Made by a program: the position numbers and the translations under genes. This document shows, one piece after another, positions 35,609-44,479 of a stretch of 64,000 bases of DNA. Each line of letters starts with the position of its first letter. Position 1 is the first letter of the stretch. The stretch covers positions 645,060 through 709,059 of the forward strand of contig NZ_JAFCKH010000002.1 in the NCBI RefSeq assembly GCF_018130505.1, written 5' to 3'. Below the pieces are notes generated by a model. The model did no database searches and had not been told where the DNA came from. It worked only from the letters and a program-made list of their open reading frames with translations. The stretch is from Bradyrhizobium tropiciagri (lineage in GTDB: Bacteria > Pseudomonadota > Alphaproteobacteria > Rhizobiales > Xanthobacteraceae).

Positions 35609-37110
35609 ATGGCCGACAAGGTTTTGATCGTTAATGGCGACGGGCTCGAGAAGAAATACGGTTCGAAGGGCCAGAAGGCGGTTCTCGCTGCGCTTCGCGC
35701 GCTGATCGCGGCCGACAAGAAACGCGACCTGAGCAGCCGGATCATCGATATCTCCAGCGCGACCGACATGCGCCGCTGCCGCGGCAAGAAGGTGTCGAGC
35801 CCGGGCAACGAACGGCAGTCCAAGGATGCAGTGGACGCGATCTATGCCGCGCTCAAGCCCGACTATCTGGTGCTGGTCGATGGCCCGGATGTGATCCCGC
35901 ATCTCACCCTGAACAACCCCGTTCCCAAGGACAAGGATCCGGACGTTCCGAGCGACCTGCCCTATGCGAGCGATGCGTCCTACACGTCGCGCGACGCCGC
36001 CAAATACGCGGCCGTGACGCGGGTGGTCGGCCGCATCCCCGGCATCACCGGCGCCAAGGAGCCGGATCATCTGATCAAGCTGCTGCAGGTCTCGGCCGCC
36101 TTCAAGAGCCGTCCCCGCAAGGACTACATGTCCTACTTCGGCATCTCGGCGGCGGTCTGGTCGAAATCGACCGAAGAAAGCGTCGACAACATCTTCGGCA
36201 GCAAGACGATCAAGTCGTGCCCGCCGACCGGGACGCCGCGCGTATCGCGCGGACTGTCGCCGCTCAGCCATTTCATAATTGTCACGGCGGCGAGGTCGAC
36301 CCGCAGTTCTATGGACAGAGGAGACAGCAATTCCCGGTGTCGATGACGAGCGACGACGTTGCCAAGGGAACGAAGCGCGACACCATCGTGGCGGCGGAAT
36401 GCTGCTTCGGTGCCCAGTTGTTCGATCCGCAATGGAGCGCCGGGAAGCTTCCGATCTCCAACGCGTATCTGGCGGCCGGTGCGGTCGGCTTTTTCGGCAG
36501 CACGACGACGGCCTATGGTCCCGAGGAGGGCAACAGCGGTGCCGATCTGATCACGCAGTACTTCCTGATCAACGCGCTCGGCAGCGCGTCGACCGGTCGT
36601 TCCAGCCTGCAGGCGCGGCAGAAGTTCGTGAGCGGGCAAAAGATGGAGGACCCCGTCAACCTCAAGACGCTCGCGCAGTTCCTGTTGCTCGGCGATCCAT
36701 CCCTGCAGCCGTGCCTCAGCGCAGGGCCGAAGGCGATCAACCATTCTGCGGCCCGCAAGACCCGCCGGGTCGCGCTGACCGCGGCCGGCAAGGCGGCCTT
36801 CGATAGTTCCGGGTTCCCGGGAAAGCGCATTGTGCGCCCGCCCAAGGCGTTGCATGATGTGGTCCGGAAGGTCGCAAGAGAGAAGGGTATGCGCGCCGGC
36901 CGTGAGGACCTCGAATCGTTCCACATCGTTGGCGGCGAGGATTACGGTGCCGAGATGAAGAGCCGCAAGGTCCAGCAGAGCGTCTTTGTCGTGACCAACA
37001 GCAAGCGGCCGTCGGGCAAGCGGCCGAAGCACATACCCGATATTCACGTGCTGGTCGCCCACGCGCAGGACAACCGTCTGATCCGCGTTGAGGCCTACGT
37101 TCGAAGGTGA
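35609..37110 (+). pseudogene. Frameshifted gingipain-like (C25, caspase-fold) peptidase
   Basis: Two overlapping frames, 35609-36346 and about 36217-37110, read as one protein of about 500 residues. The first part has LVLVDGPDVIPHLTL, DLPYASDASY and AVTRVVGRIPG. The second has the catalytic His region NCHGGEVDPQFYGQ, the Cys region IVAAECCFGAQLFDP, GAVGFFGSTTTAYGP and the C25-type ending LLLGDPSLQPC. Continuity breaks at about 36276-36279, where CATAATTGTCAC would need one more A to give HFINCHGG. It is a recent inactivation or a sequencing error. No signal peptide is visible at ATG 35609, so a cytoplasmic role is likely if the gene is active. Confidence 0.7.
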
Positions 37111-37111
37111 G

Positions 37112-37360
37112 ATGAAGAAGGCCAAAGTCAGCGGTACGGTGACGCGAAGCCGCATCGCGCCGGGCAGCAAGAGCGATCACGTCGGCGTGGTGTTGCGCGC
37201 CGACGACGGGAACGAATATGTCCTCCGCCGCAGCGGCGGCAATGCGTTCCGCGATGACAAGCTCGAGGAGCTGGTCGGCAAGACAATCACCGGCGACGGC
37301 GTGATCGCCGGCAACACGTTCATCGTCGACGACTGGGCGGAGAGCAAGCCAAAGAAGTGA
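37112..37360 (+). CDS. Small beta-rich protein paired with the C25 peptidase
   Basis: Protein of 82 residues whose ATG lies 1 nt after the peptidase stop, so the two are surely cotranscribed. It contains MKKAKVSGTVTRSRIAPGS, DHVGVVLRADDGNEYVLRR, KLEELVGKTITGDGVIAG and NTFIVDDW. The alternation of strands ending in G-D-G turns looks like a small beta-barrel (OB-like), resembling short proteins such as DUF5818 in layout. Function unknown. The coupling suggests an inhibitor, substrate or targeting partner of the protease; this is inference. Confidence 0.65.
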   Translation: MKKAKVSGTVTRSRIAPGSKSDHVGVVLRADDGNEYVLRRSGGNAFRDDKLEELVGKTITGDGVIAGNTFIVDDWAESKPKK

Positions 37361-37757
37361 CGGGGCGGCTCGGCGGGCGCCGGGCGCGCCTCACCGGCAG
37401 GCTGACCCAAAGCCGCATCGATAACTCGGCGTCTTCGGCAAACGCGACCGACCATGCGGCCATATCCGGCCAGTTGACGATCCTGATCCGTCGGCTCGGC
37501 TGGCGACGAGGAGATCGTCGCCGGTCGCCGCCGCGGTATGAGCGGTTCACCGGATGATCATGATCGTTCGATGCCTCAATTCCGAAATTTGTCGGGAATA
37601 TCCGCGGTCGTTGAGGAAGCGGCACACGGCGACACTCCTTGGCTGGAAGGGTGAACGACCTGCGAGTGACGACATGGTCGCGACATGAGAACTTGAATTC
37701 CTGATCGGCTCGTTTACAGGCTCATTGGTCTCGCCCGGTGCATCGATAGAGGACACA
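37361..37757. other. Intergenic region before the AraC gene
   Basis: No gene is supported in this 397-bp stretch. Its right half (about 37555-37750) is AT-richer than the surroundings and carries the probable promoter region of the AraC-type gene. No operator or repeat could be identified with confidence. Confidence 0.45.
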
Positions 37758-38699
37758 ATGGATTGGCTGAGCCGGCTGTTCGAGATGATGCCGGTGCGCG
37801 GTCGTCTTGACCTGCGCTGCTCCTATGGCGCGCCCTGGCGGATTGAGCAGGGGCCGGGCGAAGCCAACGAAATCCCGTACCATGCCGTGCTCGCAGGCTC
37901 GGCGATGCTCGAGAATCCGTCGGGAGGCCGGCCGTTGCGACTGGAGGCCGGTGACATCCTGCTGCTGCCGGGTAACCCCCGGCATGTCATGCACGACGAC
38001 AGCGGCGCTGCGCCGCTGAAGGCGCGCAACCGCGCGTCCCTCAATTTCACGATCAGCGAAAACCCCGGCTCGGACGCGCGGCTCGATCTGTTGTGCGGGC
38101 ATTTTTCGATTGCTCCGCCGCACGACCGACTGCTGCGCAATTATCTGCCGCCGGTGATGATCGTGAGGGCCGGCGTGAAAGCCGGAGAGGGGGACACGAA
38201 GGCGCAGGTCGCGGGCCTCGTTGCCTTGATGCGCGGCGAGACCGCGGGCGATCAGCTTGGTGGCCGCGCGATGCTGAACGCGTTGTCGACGGCGATGTTC
38301 GCGCTCGTGCTGCGCCTCGCCAGTGAGACCGGGGACGCTCCACGCGGGCTGCTTGCGCTCGCGGGCCACCCGCGCCTCGCGCCGGTGGTCGCGGCCATGT
38401 TCGATGCGCCCGCGCGTGCATGGACGCTGCCCGAGCTCGCGCAGCTCGCCAACATGTCGCGCGCGACACTCGCTCGGCAATTCCAGGAGAAGGTCGGACG
38501 TTCACCGAGCGAACTCTTGACCGACATCCGCATGACGCTGGCAACGAATGAATTGAGAAAGCCATCGATCTCGACCGGAGCGGTCGCGGATTCGGTCGGC
38601 TATCGGTCGGAGGCGGCGTTCCAGCGGGCGTTCAAGAGCCACATGGGCATCACCCCCGCGCAATGGCGAAAGGCGGCGCAGATGCCGGCGGGGTACTGA
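37758..38699 (+). CDS. AraC-family regulator with cupin sensor domain
   Basis: Transcription factor of 313 residues. The N-terminal cupin part (YGAPWRIEQGPGEANEIPYHAVLAGSAMLENPSGGRPLRLEAGDILLLPGNPRHVMHDD) resembles the AraC ligand-binding cupin of the Cupin_6 group. The C-terminal double helix-turn-helix reads WTLPELAQLANMSRATLARQFQEKVGRSPSELLTDIRM and AVADSVGYRSEAAFQRAFKSHMGITPAQWR. The ATG at 37758 follows GAGGA. The ligand and targets are unknown; it lies between the peptidase pair and a set of minus-strand secreted-protein genes. Confidence 0.9.
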   Translation: MDWLSRLFEMMPVRGRLDLRCSYGAPWRIEQGPGEANEIPYHAVLAGSAMLENPSGGRPLRLEAGDILLLPGNPRHVMHDDSGAAPLKARNRASLNFTISENPGSDARLDLLCGHFSIAPPHDRLLRNYLPPVMIVRAGVKAGEGDTKAQVAGLVALMRGETAGDQLGGRAMLNALSTAMFALVLRLASETGDAPRGLLALAGHPRLAPVVAAMFDAPARAWTLPELAQLANMSRATLARQFQEKVGRSPSELLTDIRMTLATNELRKPSISTGAVADSVGYRSEAAFQRAFKSHMGITPAQWRKAAQMPAGY

Positions 38700-38960
38700 C
38701 GAGCTGGAACTCGCCAAGTGCACCGAGGGCGGTATCGATCGACAATGCCTAGAACGGCGTCCCATTGCTGCGGCCGCGGAGCGCTTCGCTTCGGCCGAGC
38801 TGACGTCGCGCCTGCCTTGGCTCGCTCCGATCGGCCACCATCGGCCGATCGGGCCGAAGTGCCGCAATCAGATGCCTGTCGGCCTGGGAGCGTGAGCAGC
38901 AGCAGCGCGATCGGGTGCAGGCAGCCTCGGACAACCCGATCGGCTGGTGCCGCGTCGCGA

Positions 38961-39197
38961 TCAGAACGTGCCGGGCTCGCAGGGAACGTTGTCGCCGGTC
39001 CAGGGCGCGGTGGCAAACGCGCCCACGCGCGGCGCAGGAACGCAGGCGTAACCATCAACATAGACGGGGTCGGCCGGCATGGCGGCATTGGTCTCCGCGA
39101 CATGCCGGGAGACGGCATGGTTCTCTCGCGCCAACGCCGGTGTAGCGATCATAGCAACCGCGATCATCGCGGCTGACAATATTTTGGCGTTTGTCAT
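38961..39197 (-). CDS. Tiny secreted protein
   Basis: Protein of 78 residues with a clear signal peptide (MTNAKILSAAMIAVAMIATPALA). The mature domain of about 55 residues is VYVDGYACVPAPRVGAFATAPWTGDNVPCEPGTF, with two cysteines that could form a disulfide. A GGAGAGAG ribosome site precedes the ATG. Function unknown. It is one of several tiny exported proteins around the RND genes. Confidence 0.65.
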   Translation of the reverse strand: MTNAKILSAAMIAVAMIATPALARENHAVSRHVAETNAAMPADPVYVDGYACVPAPRVGAFATAPWTGDNVPCEPGTF

Positions 39198-39287
39198 TGA
39201 CTCTCTCCATTCGGTCCACTGGGCCAGGAAGTGCGGCCCCTGGGAGCATGTGTGGCTGCGCAGCGTGCGGTCATACGCAATCCTTGC

Positions 39288-39686
39288 TCACGATGATTCA
39301 ACGCCGCGTGAGCAAATATTTGGTGCCCGCGATGGCAATGCCTCCGCGCGCGCATCACTCACAGGAATGCGGCGGCCGTCATGACTGAGGTAAGTCCGGG
39401 ATGCAGGATCGTAGGATCGGTAGAGCCGGGCACATTGTGAAGATGTGGCGTGATCCGCCGCATACACGCTCTGCGCTCCGAAGACGGGAGCGGCGCCTCC
39501 GGGCAACTCGAGACCCATTCTTCCTGCGGGTGTCAGCGCGCCGTCGTTCAGCACACTACGGTCCGGGTATTGTGCGTCAAAGGCGGCCGGATGGTCGGCC
39601 GCCCAGGCCGGCAGCTGCGCGTGCGCAGCTGTGGTCGCGGTCATCGTCAGCAAGGCTGCGGCGATCAGAACGTTGAATCTCTTCAT
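39288..39686 (-). CDS. BA14K-like secreted protein
   Basis: Protein of 132 residues with a signal peptide ending at AAHA/QLP. The C-terminal stretch CARLYRSYDPASRTYLSHDGRRIPV resembles the BA14K family motif (C...YRSYDP.T.TYLG.DG.R..C), although the final cysteine is absent. BA14K proteins of Brucella are immunoreactive and lectin-like by report; function here is unknown. GGAGAACAG precedes the ATG. The neighbouring small gene 90 nt downstream is on the same strand. Confidence 0.7.
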   Translation of the reverse strand: MKRFNVLIAAALLTMTATTAAHAQLPAWAADHPAAFDAQYPDRSVLNDGALTPAGRMGLELPGGAAPVFGAQSVYAADHATSSQCARLYRSYDPASRTYLSHDGRRIPVSDARAEALPSRAPNICSRGVESS

Positions 39687-39860
39687 GACTGTTCTCCGTG
39701 TTGGTATGACGTGCGGAGAACTCGCGACAGCAATCGCTGCGGCTCGGTGGTGGTCGTTTCCTGCGGATACTTTCTGGCCCAGTGTACGTAGGCATGGCGG
39801 CCGCGCGAGACCTTGGAATGCGCATCACACTTGTGCGAACGGCGGCACGACCATTGCCGC

Positions 39861-40622
39861 TCAATCGCATCCGGAAGGCGGCGACACGCCCGGCGTAGCT
39901 GTGGCGCCGGTGGCGTTGGCCGGGGCCATCGTGGCCGGGTAGGCGAGGTCCATCGATACGCTTTCGCTGCATGCCGTCGCGTTCGGTGCCGGCATGGCGC
40001 TCGCCGCGACACTGATGCTTGTGTCTGTCATGTCGAGGTCGGCCACCGGCGGCTGAATGGCGCCGGGCGGCGCGGCCGGCGGAATATCGGGCGTGGAGAT
40101 CGGCAGCGCGGCGGCGTTGGTCAACGCATTGCCGGGCGCTGATGTGCACGAGCTTCCAGGCGTCGAGCTGCCGAGGGCAGGCGCCGGTGCAACCGTGCCT
40201 GTCGTGCTGCTCGTCACCGACCCCTCGATGGCCACGGGCATCGCCGGCGACAAGGCCGGCGGCGGGCTGAGCCCCGTTGCCGAGATCGGATTCAGGCTCG
40301 TTGATGCGGGGGAGTTTGTGGATGTCACGCTCAACACCGACGGAGAGAGCTCCACCGTGGTCGGCGCGCAGTTCACGCTGGTCCCGGGCAGCGTTGGATC
40401 TTGCGCCAGCGGTGGCGAAGCCAGCGTGGTGGCCGGCGCTCCCGGAATCGTTGCGGCGGAAAACAGGCTGGAGAATGGGCTCGGTCCGGTCAGTGGAGAA
40501 GACACGATCGCGCCCGGCGTTGTCGCAATCCCCATGGCGGTCGTGCCCAGAGTCGAGACCTGGGCCTGGCAGCTGACGGTGTTCAGCAGGATCGCAACCG
40601 TCGCACAGAAAAGATGGCGCAT
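39861..40622 (-). CDS. Low-complexity secreted Ser/Thr/Pro/Ala protein
   Basis: Protein of 253 residues with a signal peptide ending near CQAQ/VSTLG. The rest is almost entirely Ala, Pro, Ser, Thr and Gly, with scattered cysteines (VNCAPTT, SSCTSAPG, TACSESVS, SGCD). It is divergent from the first RND operon. A related protein (54087-54818) with the same start (AQVSTLG / AQVGTLP) and composition sits beside the second RND operon. Function unknown; probably a periplasmic or surface polypeptide. Confidence 0.68.
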   Translation of the reverse strand: MRHLFCATVAILLNTVSCQAQVSTLGTTAMGIATTPGAIVSSPLTGPSPFSSLFSAATIPGAPATTLASPPLAQDPTLPGTSVNCAPTTVELSPSVLSVTSTNSPASTSLNPISATGLSPPPALSPAMPVAIEGSVTSSTTGTVAPAPALGSSTPGSSCTSAPGNALTNAAALPISTPDIPPAAPPGAIQPPVADLDMTDTSISVAASAMPAPNATACSESVSMDLAYPATMAPANATGATATPGVSPPSGCD

Positions 40623-40943
40623 TCGAAAGCTCTCCGCGTCCGACGTGTGCGCAGATGTAGGCAGCGCGATCGAAAAGTCGAACTCACGTTTTGGTTTGCT
40701 TCCGAACGACGGAACACGCCGCTGTGTTTCGTGATCTCCCAGGGCGCGTTCAGCTCGGGACTCTAAACTGCTTTTTAATTGAGGATTGGACCTGCGGCGT
40801 GCACTTTCCGAGCATTCGCGGCGGCTTCATCGAGCGGCCGGGAATCTCGCAGGGACGTCCCCAATAAAAATGCATCGAGGGAACGCTCAAGGCTGCCCGC
40901 GGAATCCGGGCCGGCAACGACTGAACCATGCTCGGAGGCGAGG
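40623..40943. other. Divergent promoter region of the first RND locus
   Basis: This 321-bp region separates the low-complexity secreted gene (minus strand) from the small gene and RND operon (plus strand). It contains the 17-bp motif at 40763-40779, which recurs upstream of the response regulator gene. No other feature is recognised, and the overlapping minus-strand frame 40775-41029 is taken as a shadow. Confidence 0.5.
40763..40779 (+). promoter_or_regulatory. Shared motif, candidate activator site/promoter
   Basis: The sequence CTAAACTGCTTTTTAAT differs at one of 17 positions from the copy at 45828-45844. TTTAAT could serve as a -10 hexamer, with the TAAACTGC part as a regulator site in place of a -35. 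It lies 165 nt before the small gene that heads the RND operon. Confidence 0.5.
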
Positions 40944-41264
40944 ATGATATTGTTATCGCGGACCTTCATCCGCAAACGGGTGATCTCGATGGCGACGACG
41001 GCGTCGGTCGCGGCAACGTCGTTCGCCATGGCCCAGCATCCGGTGCGCCATCATCGTATCCTTGAGCGCATCCAGTATGCAGCCGGCTGGCAAGAATACA
41101 TCGCTGATCGGGCGCTGCTGTCGCGGGATGCCGCTGCCATACGCAAGATGACGGTCGATACATTATCCGTGGTGCCGGTGCCGGAGCGTTCTCATGCCTT
41201 TCTGCAGCAATTGGGTTCGGTGGCCGAGCCGGCCATGAGCACCAGGACAAGGCTGGTTCAGTGA
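40944..41264 (+). CDS. Small membrane-anchored or secreted protein before RND
   Basis: Protein of 106 residues from ATG 40944, behind GGAGGCGAGG. A basic N-terminus and a hydrophobic stretch (MATTASVAATSFAMA) suggest a signal or anchor. The mature part is HHRILERIQYAAGWQEYIADRALLSRDAAAIRKMTVDTLSVVPVPERSHAFLQQLGSV, probably helical. It ends 32 nt before the RND permease, so it is likely the first gene of that operon. Function unknown. Confidence 0.6.
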   Translation: MILLSRTFIRKRVISMATTASVAATSFAMAQHPVRHHRILERIQYAAGWQEYIADRALLSRDAAAIRKMTVDTLSVVPVPERSHAFLQQLGSVAEPAMSTRTRLVQ

Positions 41265-41296
41265 GCGGCCGTGGGCCCATGCGGCAAGGATAGACC

Positions 41297-44200
41297 ATGG
41301 GAATTGTTCGATTTGCGCTCCGATTCCCGCATACGTTTTATGTAGTCGCGGCCCTGATCCTGTTCCTCGGCATCGCCGCCATCTTCTCGATGCCGACGGA
41401 TATCTTTCCGGAAATCCGCATTCCGGTGGTCACCGTGATCTGGCAATACACCGGCCTGACGACGCCGGAGATGGAACAGCGCGTCACGACCTACAGCCAG
41501 TATTCGATCAGTGCCAACGTCAGCGGCATCAAGAACATGGAAGCGCAGACCTTGAACGGTCTGTCGATCCAGAAGATCTCCTTTCAGCCCGATGTCAATC
41601 TGGACCTCGCCATTGCACAGGTCGTGTCGGCGACAAACTCCATCCGGGCGCTGCTGCCGCCCGGTATCCAGCCGCCGATCGTCGTGCAGTTCGACGCCTC
41701 GAGCGTCCCCGTGCTACAGCTCAGCCTCAGCTCGGACAAGCTGAATGAGCAGCAACTTTACGATTTCGGCATCTACCGCGTTCGGCAACAACTGGCACCG
41801 GTTCCCGGTGTCACCCTGCCGACGCCGGCCGGCGGAAAATATCGCCAGATCATGGTCGACATCGATCCGGACAAGCTGCTGTCGCGAGGGCTCACGCCGC
41901 TCGATATCGTGAACGCAGTCAATACGCAGAACCTGACGTTGCCGTCGGGCACGGCGAAGATCGGCGACACCCAATACACGGTGCGTACCAACGCGACGCC
42001 GGCGACCATCGATGACCTCAACCAGATTCCGGTCAAATTCGCCAACGGCGCAACCATCCGCCTCAAGGATGTTGCGCAGGTTCGCGACGGATCGCAGGTG
42101 CAGCAGAACATCGTGCGCCAGGATGGCCGCCGCTCGGTTCTGCTGAGCGTCATCAAGAACGGAAATGCCTCGACCCTTGCGGTCGTCAACGGCGTGAAGC
42201 ATGCGCTGCAATCGATCCGGGCCGCCGCGCCGGCCGGGCTTCGGATCAAGGAACTGTTCGACCAGTCGGTATTCGTCACGAACTCGGTCCATGGCGTGCT
42301 GCGGGAGGGGGCGATCGCGGCCGGTCTCACAGCGCTGATGATCCTGGTCTTCCTGGGGTCGTGGCGTTCGACGCTGGTTGTGCTGATTTCGATTCCACTC
42401 GCAATCCTGTCGTCGCTGGTGGTGCTGTATTTTCTCGGCGAGACATTGAATACGATGACGCTGGGCGGGCTTGCGCTGGCGGTCGGCATATTGGTCGACG
42501 ATTCGACCGTGACGATCGAGAATACCCACCGCCTCTGGACTGAAGAGGGGATGCCGCTGTCCGAGGCGACGCTGCACGGCGCCGCCGAAATTGCGGTGCC
42601 GACCCTCGTTTCGACACTGGCGATCAGCTGCGTGTTCACGTCGGTGGTGTTCCTCGAGGGACCCGCCAAATACCTGTTCACCCCGCTGGGATACGCCGTC
42701 GTATTTGCGATGCTGGCCTCGTACGGACTGTCGAGAACATTGACACCGGTCACGATCGGTCTGCTGCTCAGGGGAGAACGGCGCCACACCGATGGTGGCG
42801 GCCGGACGGGGTTGTTCTCGCGGATGACGGCGGCATTCGATCGCGGCTTCGAGCGCCTGCGCGGTGGGTACATGGACGTCCTCACGACGTTGTTGCGCCG
42901 GCGCGCAATTGTGCCGGTCGTCGCCGTGCTGATAATCGGCCTCGGCGCGACGATGCTGCTGCTGGTCGGGCGTGACTTCTTTCCGCTGATCGACGGCGGC
43001 CAGATCCAGCTTCACGTTCGGGCTCCGGCCGGGACCCGCATCGAGAGTACCGAAAAGATATTCCAGGCCGTCGAGGACAAGATCCGTGAAGTCATTCCGG
43101 AAAAGGAACGAGATCTGATCGTCGACAATATCGGTTTGCCGGCGCGCGCCTACAATTTGGCGTTCGCGGACGGCTCGACCATCGGGATCAATGACGGCGT
43201 AATACAGGTGGCGCTGAAGGACGGGCACAAGCCGACAGCGGATTACGTCAAGACGTTGCGTCAGGTGCTGCCGGCGGCGTTTCCGGAGGAAACGTTCTAT
43301 TTTCAGGCCGCCGACATGGTGACGCAGATACTCAATTTCGGACTGCCGGCGCAGATCGACGTCCGCACGGTGGGTTACGACAAAGGCAACCTCGCCGTCG
43401 CCAAGGAGCTTCGTCAGCGGCTTGCGGCAATTCCGGGCATTGTCGATGCGCATCTGCAGCAGGAAGTCGATGGCCCGGCATTCTTCGCCCAGATCGACCG
43501 GACCCGCGCGGCTTCGCTTGGCCTCAACGCCAGCACGATTGCCACCAACATCAATGTCAGCCTCAGTTCGTCGGAGCAGGTGTCGCCGAATTTCTGGACC
43601 GATCCGGCGTCGGGAATCCCGTATTACCTCGCTGTGCAGACGCCGGAGTACAAGGTCAACTCACTGAATGCACTGGAGAACACGCCGGTATCCGCCTCGC
43701 TGGCGGCCAGCGGCCAGACTATCCCCGGCATGCTTAGCAACGTCGCGACACTCAAGCGCGACAGTATTCCCACCAACCTGAACCAGGCCAACATCCAGCC
43801 GGTTTACGATGTCTATGCCAGCGTGCAGGGGCGCGATCTCGGCAGTGTCGCCGATGAGATCAACAAGGTCACCGCGCAGCTGCAAAAGGGACTGAAGCCC
43901 GGCAATTCGATCCAGGTGCTCGGACAGATCCAGAGCATGAACGACTCGTTCCGGGACCTCGGCATCGGGCTGCTCTTCGCCGCTGTGCTCGTCTATCTGT
44001 TGATGGTCGTGAACTATCAGACCTTCGGTGATCCCTTCGTGGTGATCCTTGCCCTGCCGGCAACGCTTTGCGGCATCGTCACGATGCTGTTCATCACCGG
44101 GACGACCTTGAATGTGCCGTCCTTGATGGGCGCGATCATGGCGGTCGGCGTCGCCTCCGCGAACTCGATCCTGCTGGTGACTTTCGCGCGTGAGCAGCAA

Positions 44201-44479
44201 TTGAAGGGGCGCACCGCCTTCGAGGCGGCACTGAGTGCCGGCCATACCCGGATCCGTCCAGTGCTGATGACGGCCGCCGCGATGATCGTCGGAATGATCC
44301 CGATGGCGATCGGCGGCGCCGGCGACGAGCAGAACGCCGCGCTTGCCCGTGCCGTCATTGGCGGCCTGCTGTTTGCGACCCCGACGACGTTGCTGATCGT
44401 GCCTTACCTGTTTGCCATGCTGCGCAAGGGAAATGACGGAAGGCCTCACCATGGCGTGTTCGAGGACGTGTCCGGATGA
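41297..44479 (+). CDS. RND efflux permease (HAE1-type), locus 1
   Basis: Resistance-nodulation-division pump of 1060 residues. It has the usual N-terminal helix (FPHTFYVVAALILFLGIAAIFSMPTDIFPEI), two large periplasmic loops and the proton-relay pair D401-D402 in LAVGILVDDSTVTIENTHR. The C-terminal segment AAAMIVGMIPMAIGGAGDEQNAALARAVIGG is standard. Energy comes from proton influx; substrate is unknown. Its stop overlaps the start of the adaptor gene (ATGA). The order permease then adaptor is reversed relative to most operons. No outer-membrane channel gene is present nearby. Confidence 0.94.
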   Translation: MGIVRFALRFPHTFYVVAALILFLGIAAIFSMPTDIFPEIRIPVVTVIWQYTGLTTPEMEQRVTTYSQYSISANVSGIKNMEAQTLNGLSIQKISFQPDVNLDLAIAQVVSATNSIRALLPPGIQPPIVVQFDASSVPVLQLSLSSDKLNEQQLYDFGIYRVRQQLAPVPGVTLPTPAGGKYRQIMVDIDPDKLLSRGLTPLDIVNAVNTQNLTLPSGTAKIGDTQYTVRTNATPATIDDLNQIPVKFANGATIRLKDVAQVRDGSQVQQNIVRQDGRRSVLLSVIKNGNASTLAVVNGVKHALQSIRAAAPAGLRIKELFDQSVFVTNSVHGVLREGAIAAGLTALMILVFLGSWRSTLVVLISIPLAILSSLVVLYFLGETLNTMTLGGLALAVGILVDDSTVTIENTHRLWTEEGMPLSEATLHGAAEIAVPTLVSTLAISCVFTSVVFLEGPAKYLFTPLGYAVVFAMLASYGLSRTLTPVTIGLLLRGERRHTDGGGRTGLFSRMTAAFDRGFERLRGGYMDVLTTLLRRRAIVPVVAVLIIGLGATMLLLVGRDFFPLIDGGQIQLHVRAPAGTRIESTEKIFQAVEDKIREVIPEKERDLIVDNIGLPARAYNLAFADGSTIGINDGVIQVALKDGHKPTADYVKTLRQVLPAAFPEETFYFQAADMVTQILNFGLPAQIDVRTVGYDKGNLAVAKELRQRLAAIPGIVDAHLQQEVDGPAFFAQIDRTRAASLGLNASTIATNINVSLSSSEQVSPNFWTDPASGIPYYLAVQTPEYKVNSLNALENTPVSASLAASGQTIPGMLSNVATLKRDSIPTNLNQANIQPVYDVYASVQGRDLGSVADEINKVTAQLQKGLKPGNSIQVLGQIQSMNDSFRDLGIGLLFAAVLVYLLMVVNYQTFGDPFVVILALPATLCGIVTMLFITGTTLNVPSLMGAIMAVGVASANSILLVTFAREQQLKGRTAFEAALSAGHTRIRPVLMTAAAMIVGMIPMAIGGAGDEQNAALARAVIGGLLFATPTTLLIVPYLFAMLRKGNDGRPHHGVFEDVSG

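Noticed and set aside
36255-36300. Programmed -1 ribosomal frameshift joining the two C25 frames
   Set aside because: No X XXY YYZ slippery heptamer and no stem-loop just downstream; an indel or sequencing error explains the data better.
37177-37455. Minus-strand frame over the small peptidase partner
   Set aside because: Arg/Pro/Ser-rich with no ribosome site; it is the antisense shadow of the beta-rich protein.
38718-39176. Plus-strand frame of 152 codons before the tiny secreted gene
   Set aside because: Composition is Arg/Gly/Ser-rich without hydrophobic core, and it overlaps a better supported minus-strand gene with signal peptide and ribosome site.
40775-41029. Minus-strand frame of 84 codons opposite the small gene before RND locus 1
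   Set aside because: No ribosome site and no signal; it covers the promoter motif and the start of the plus-strand gene.
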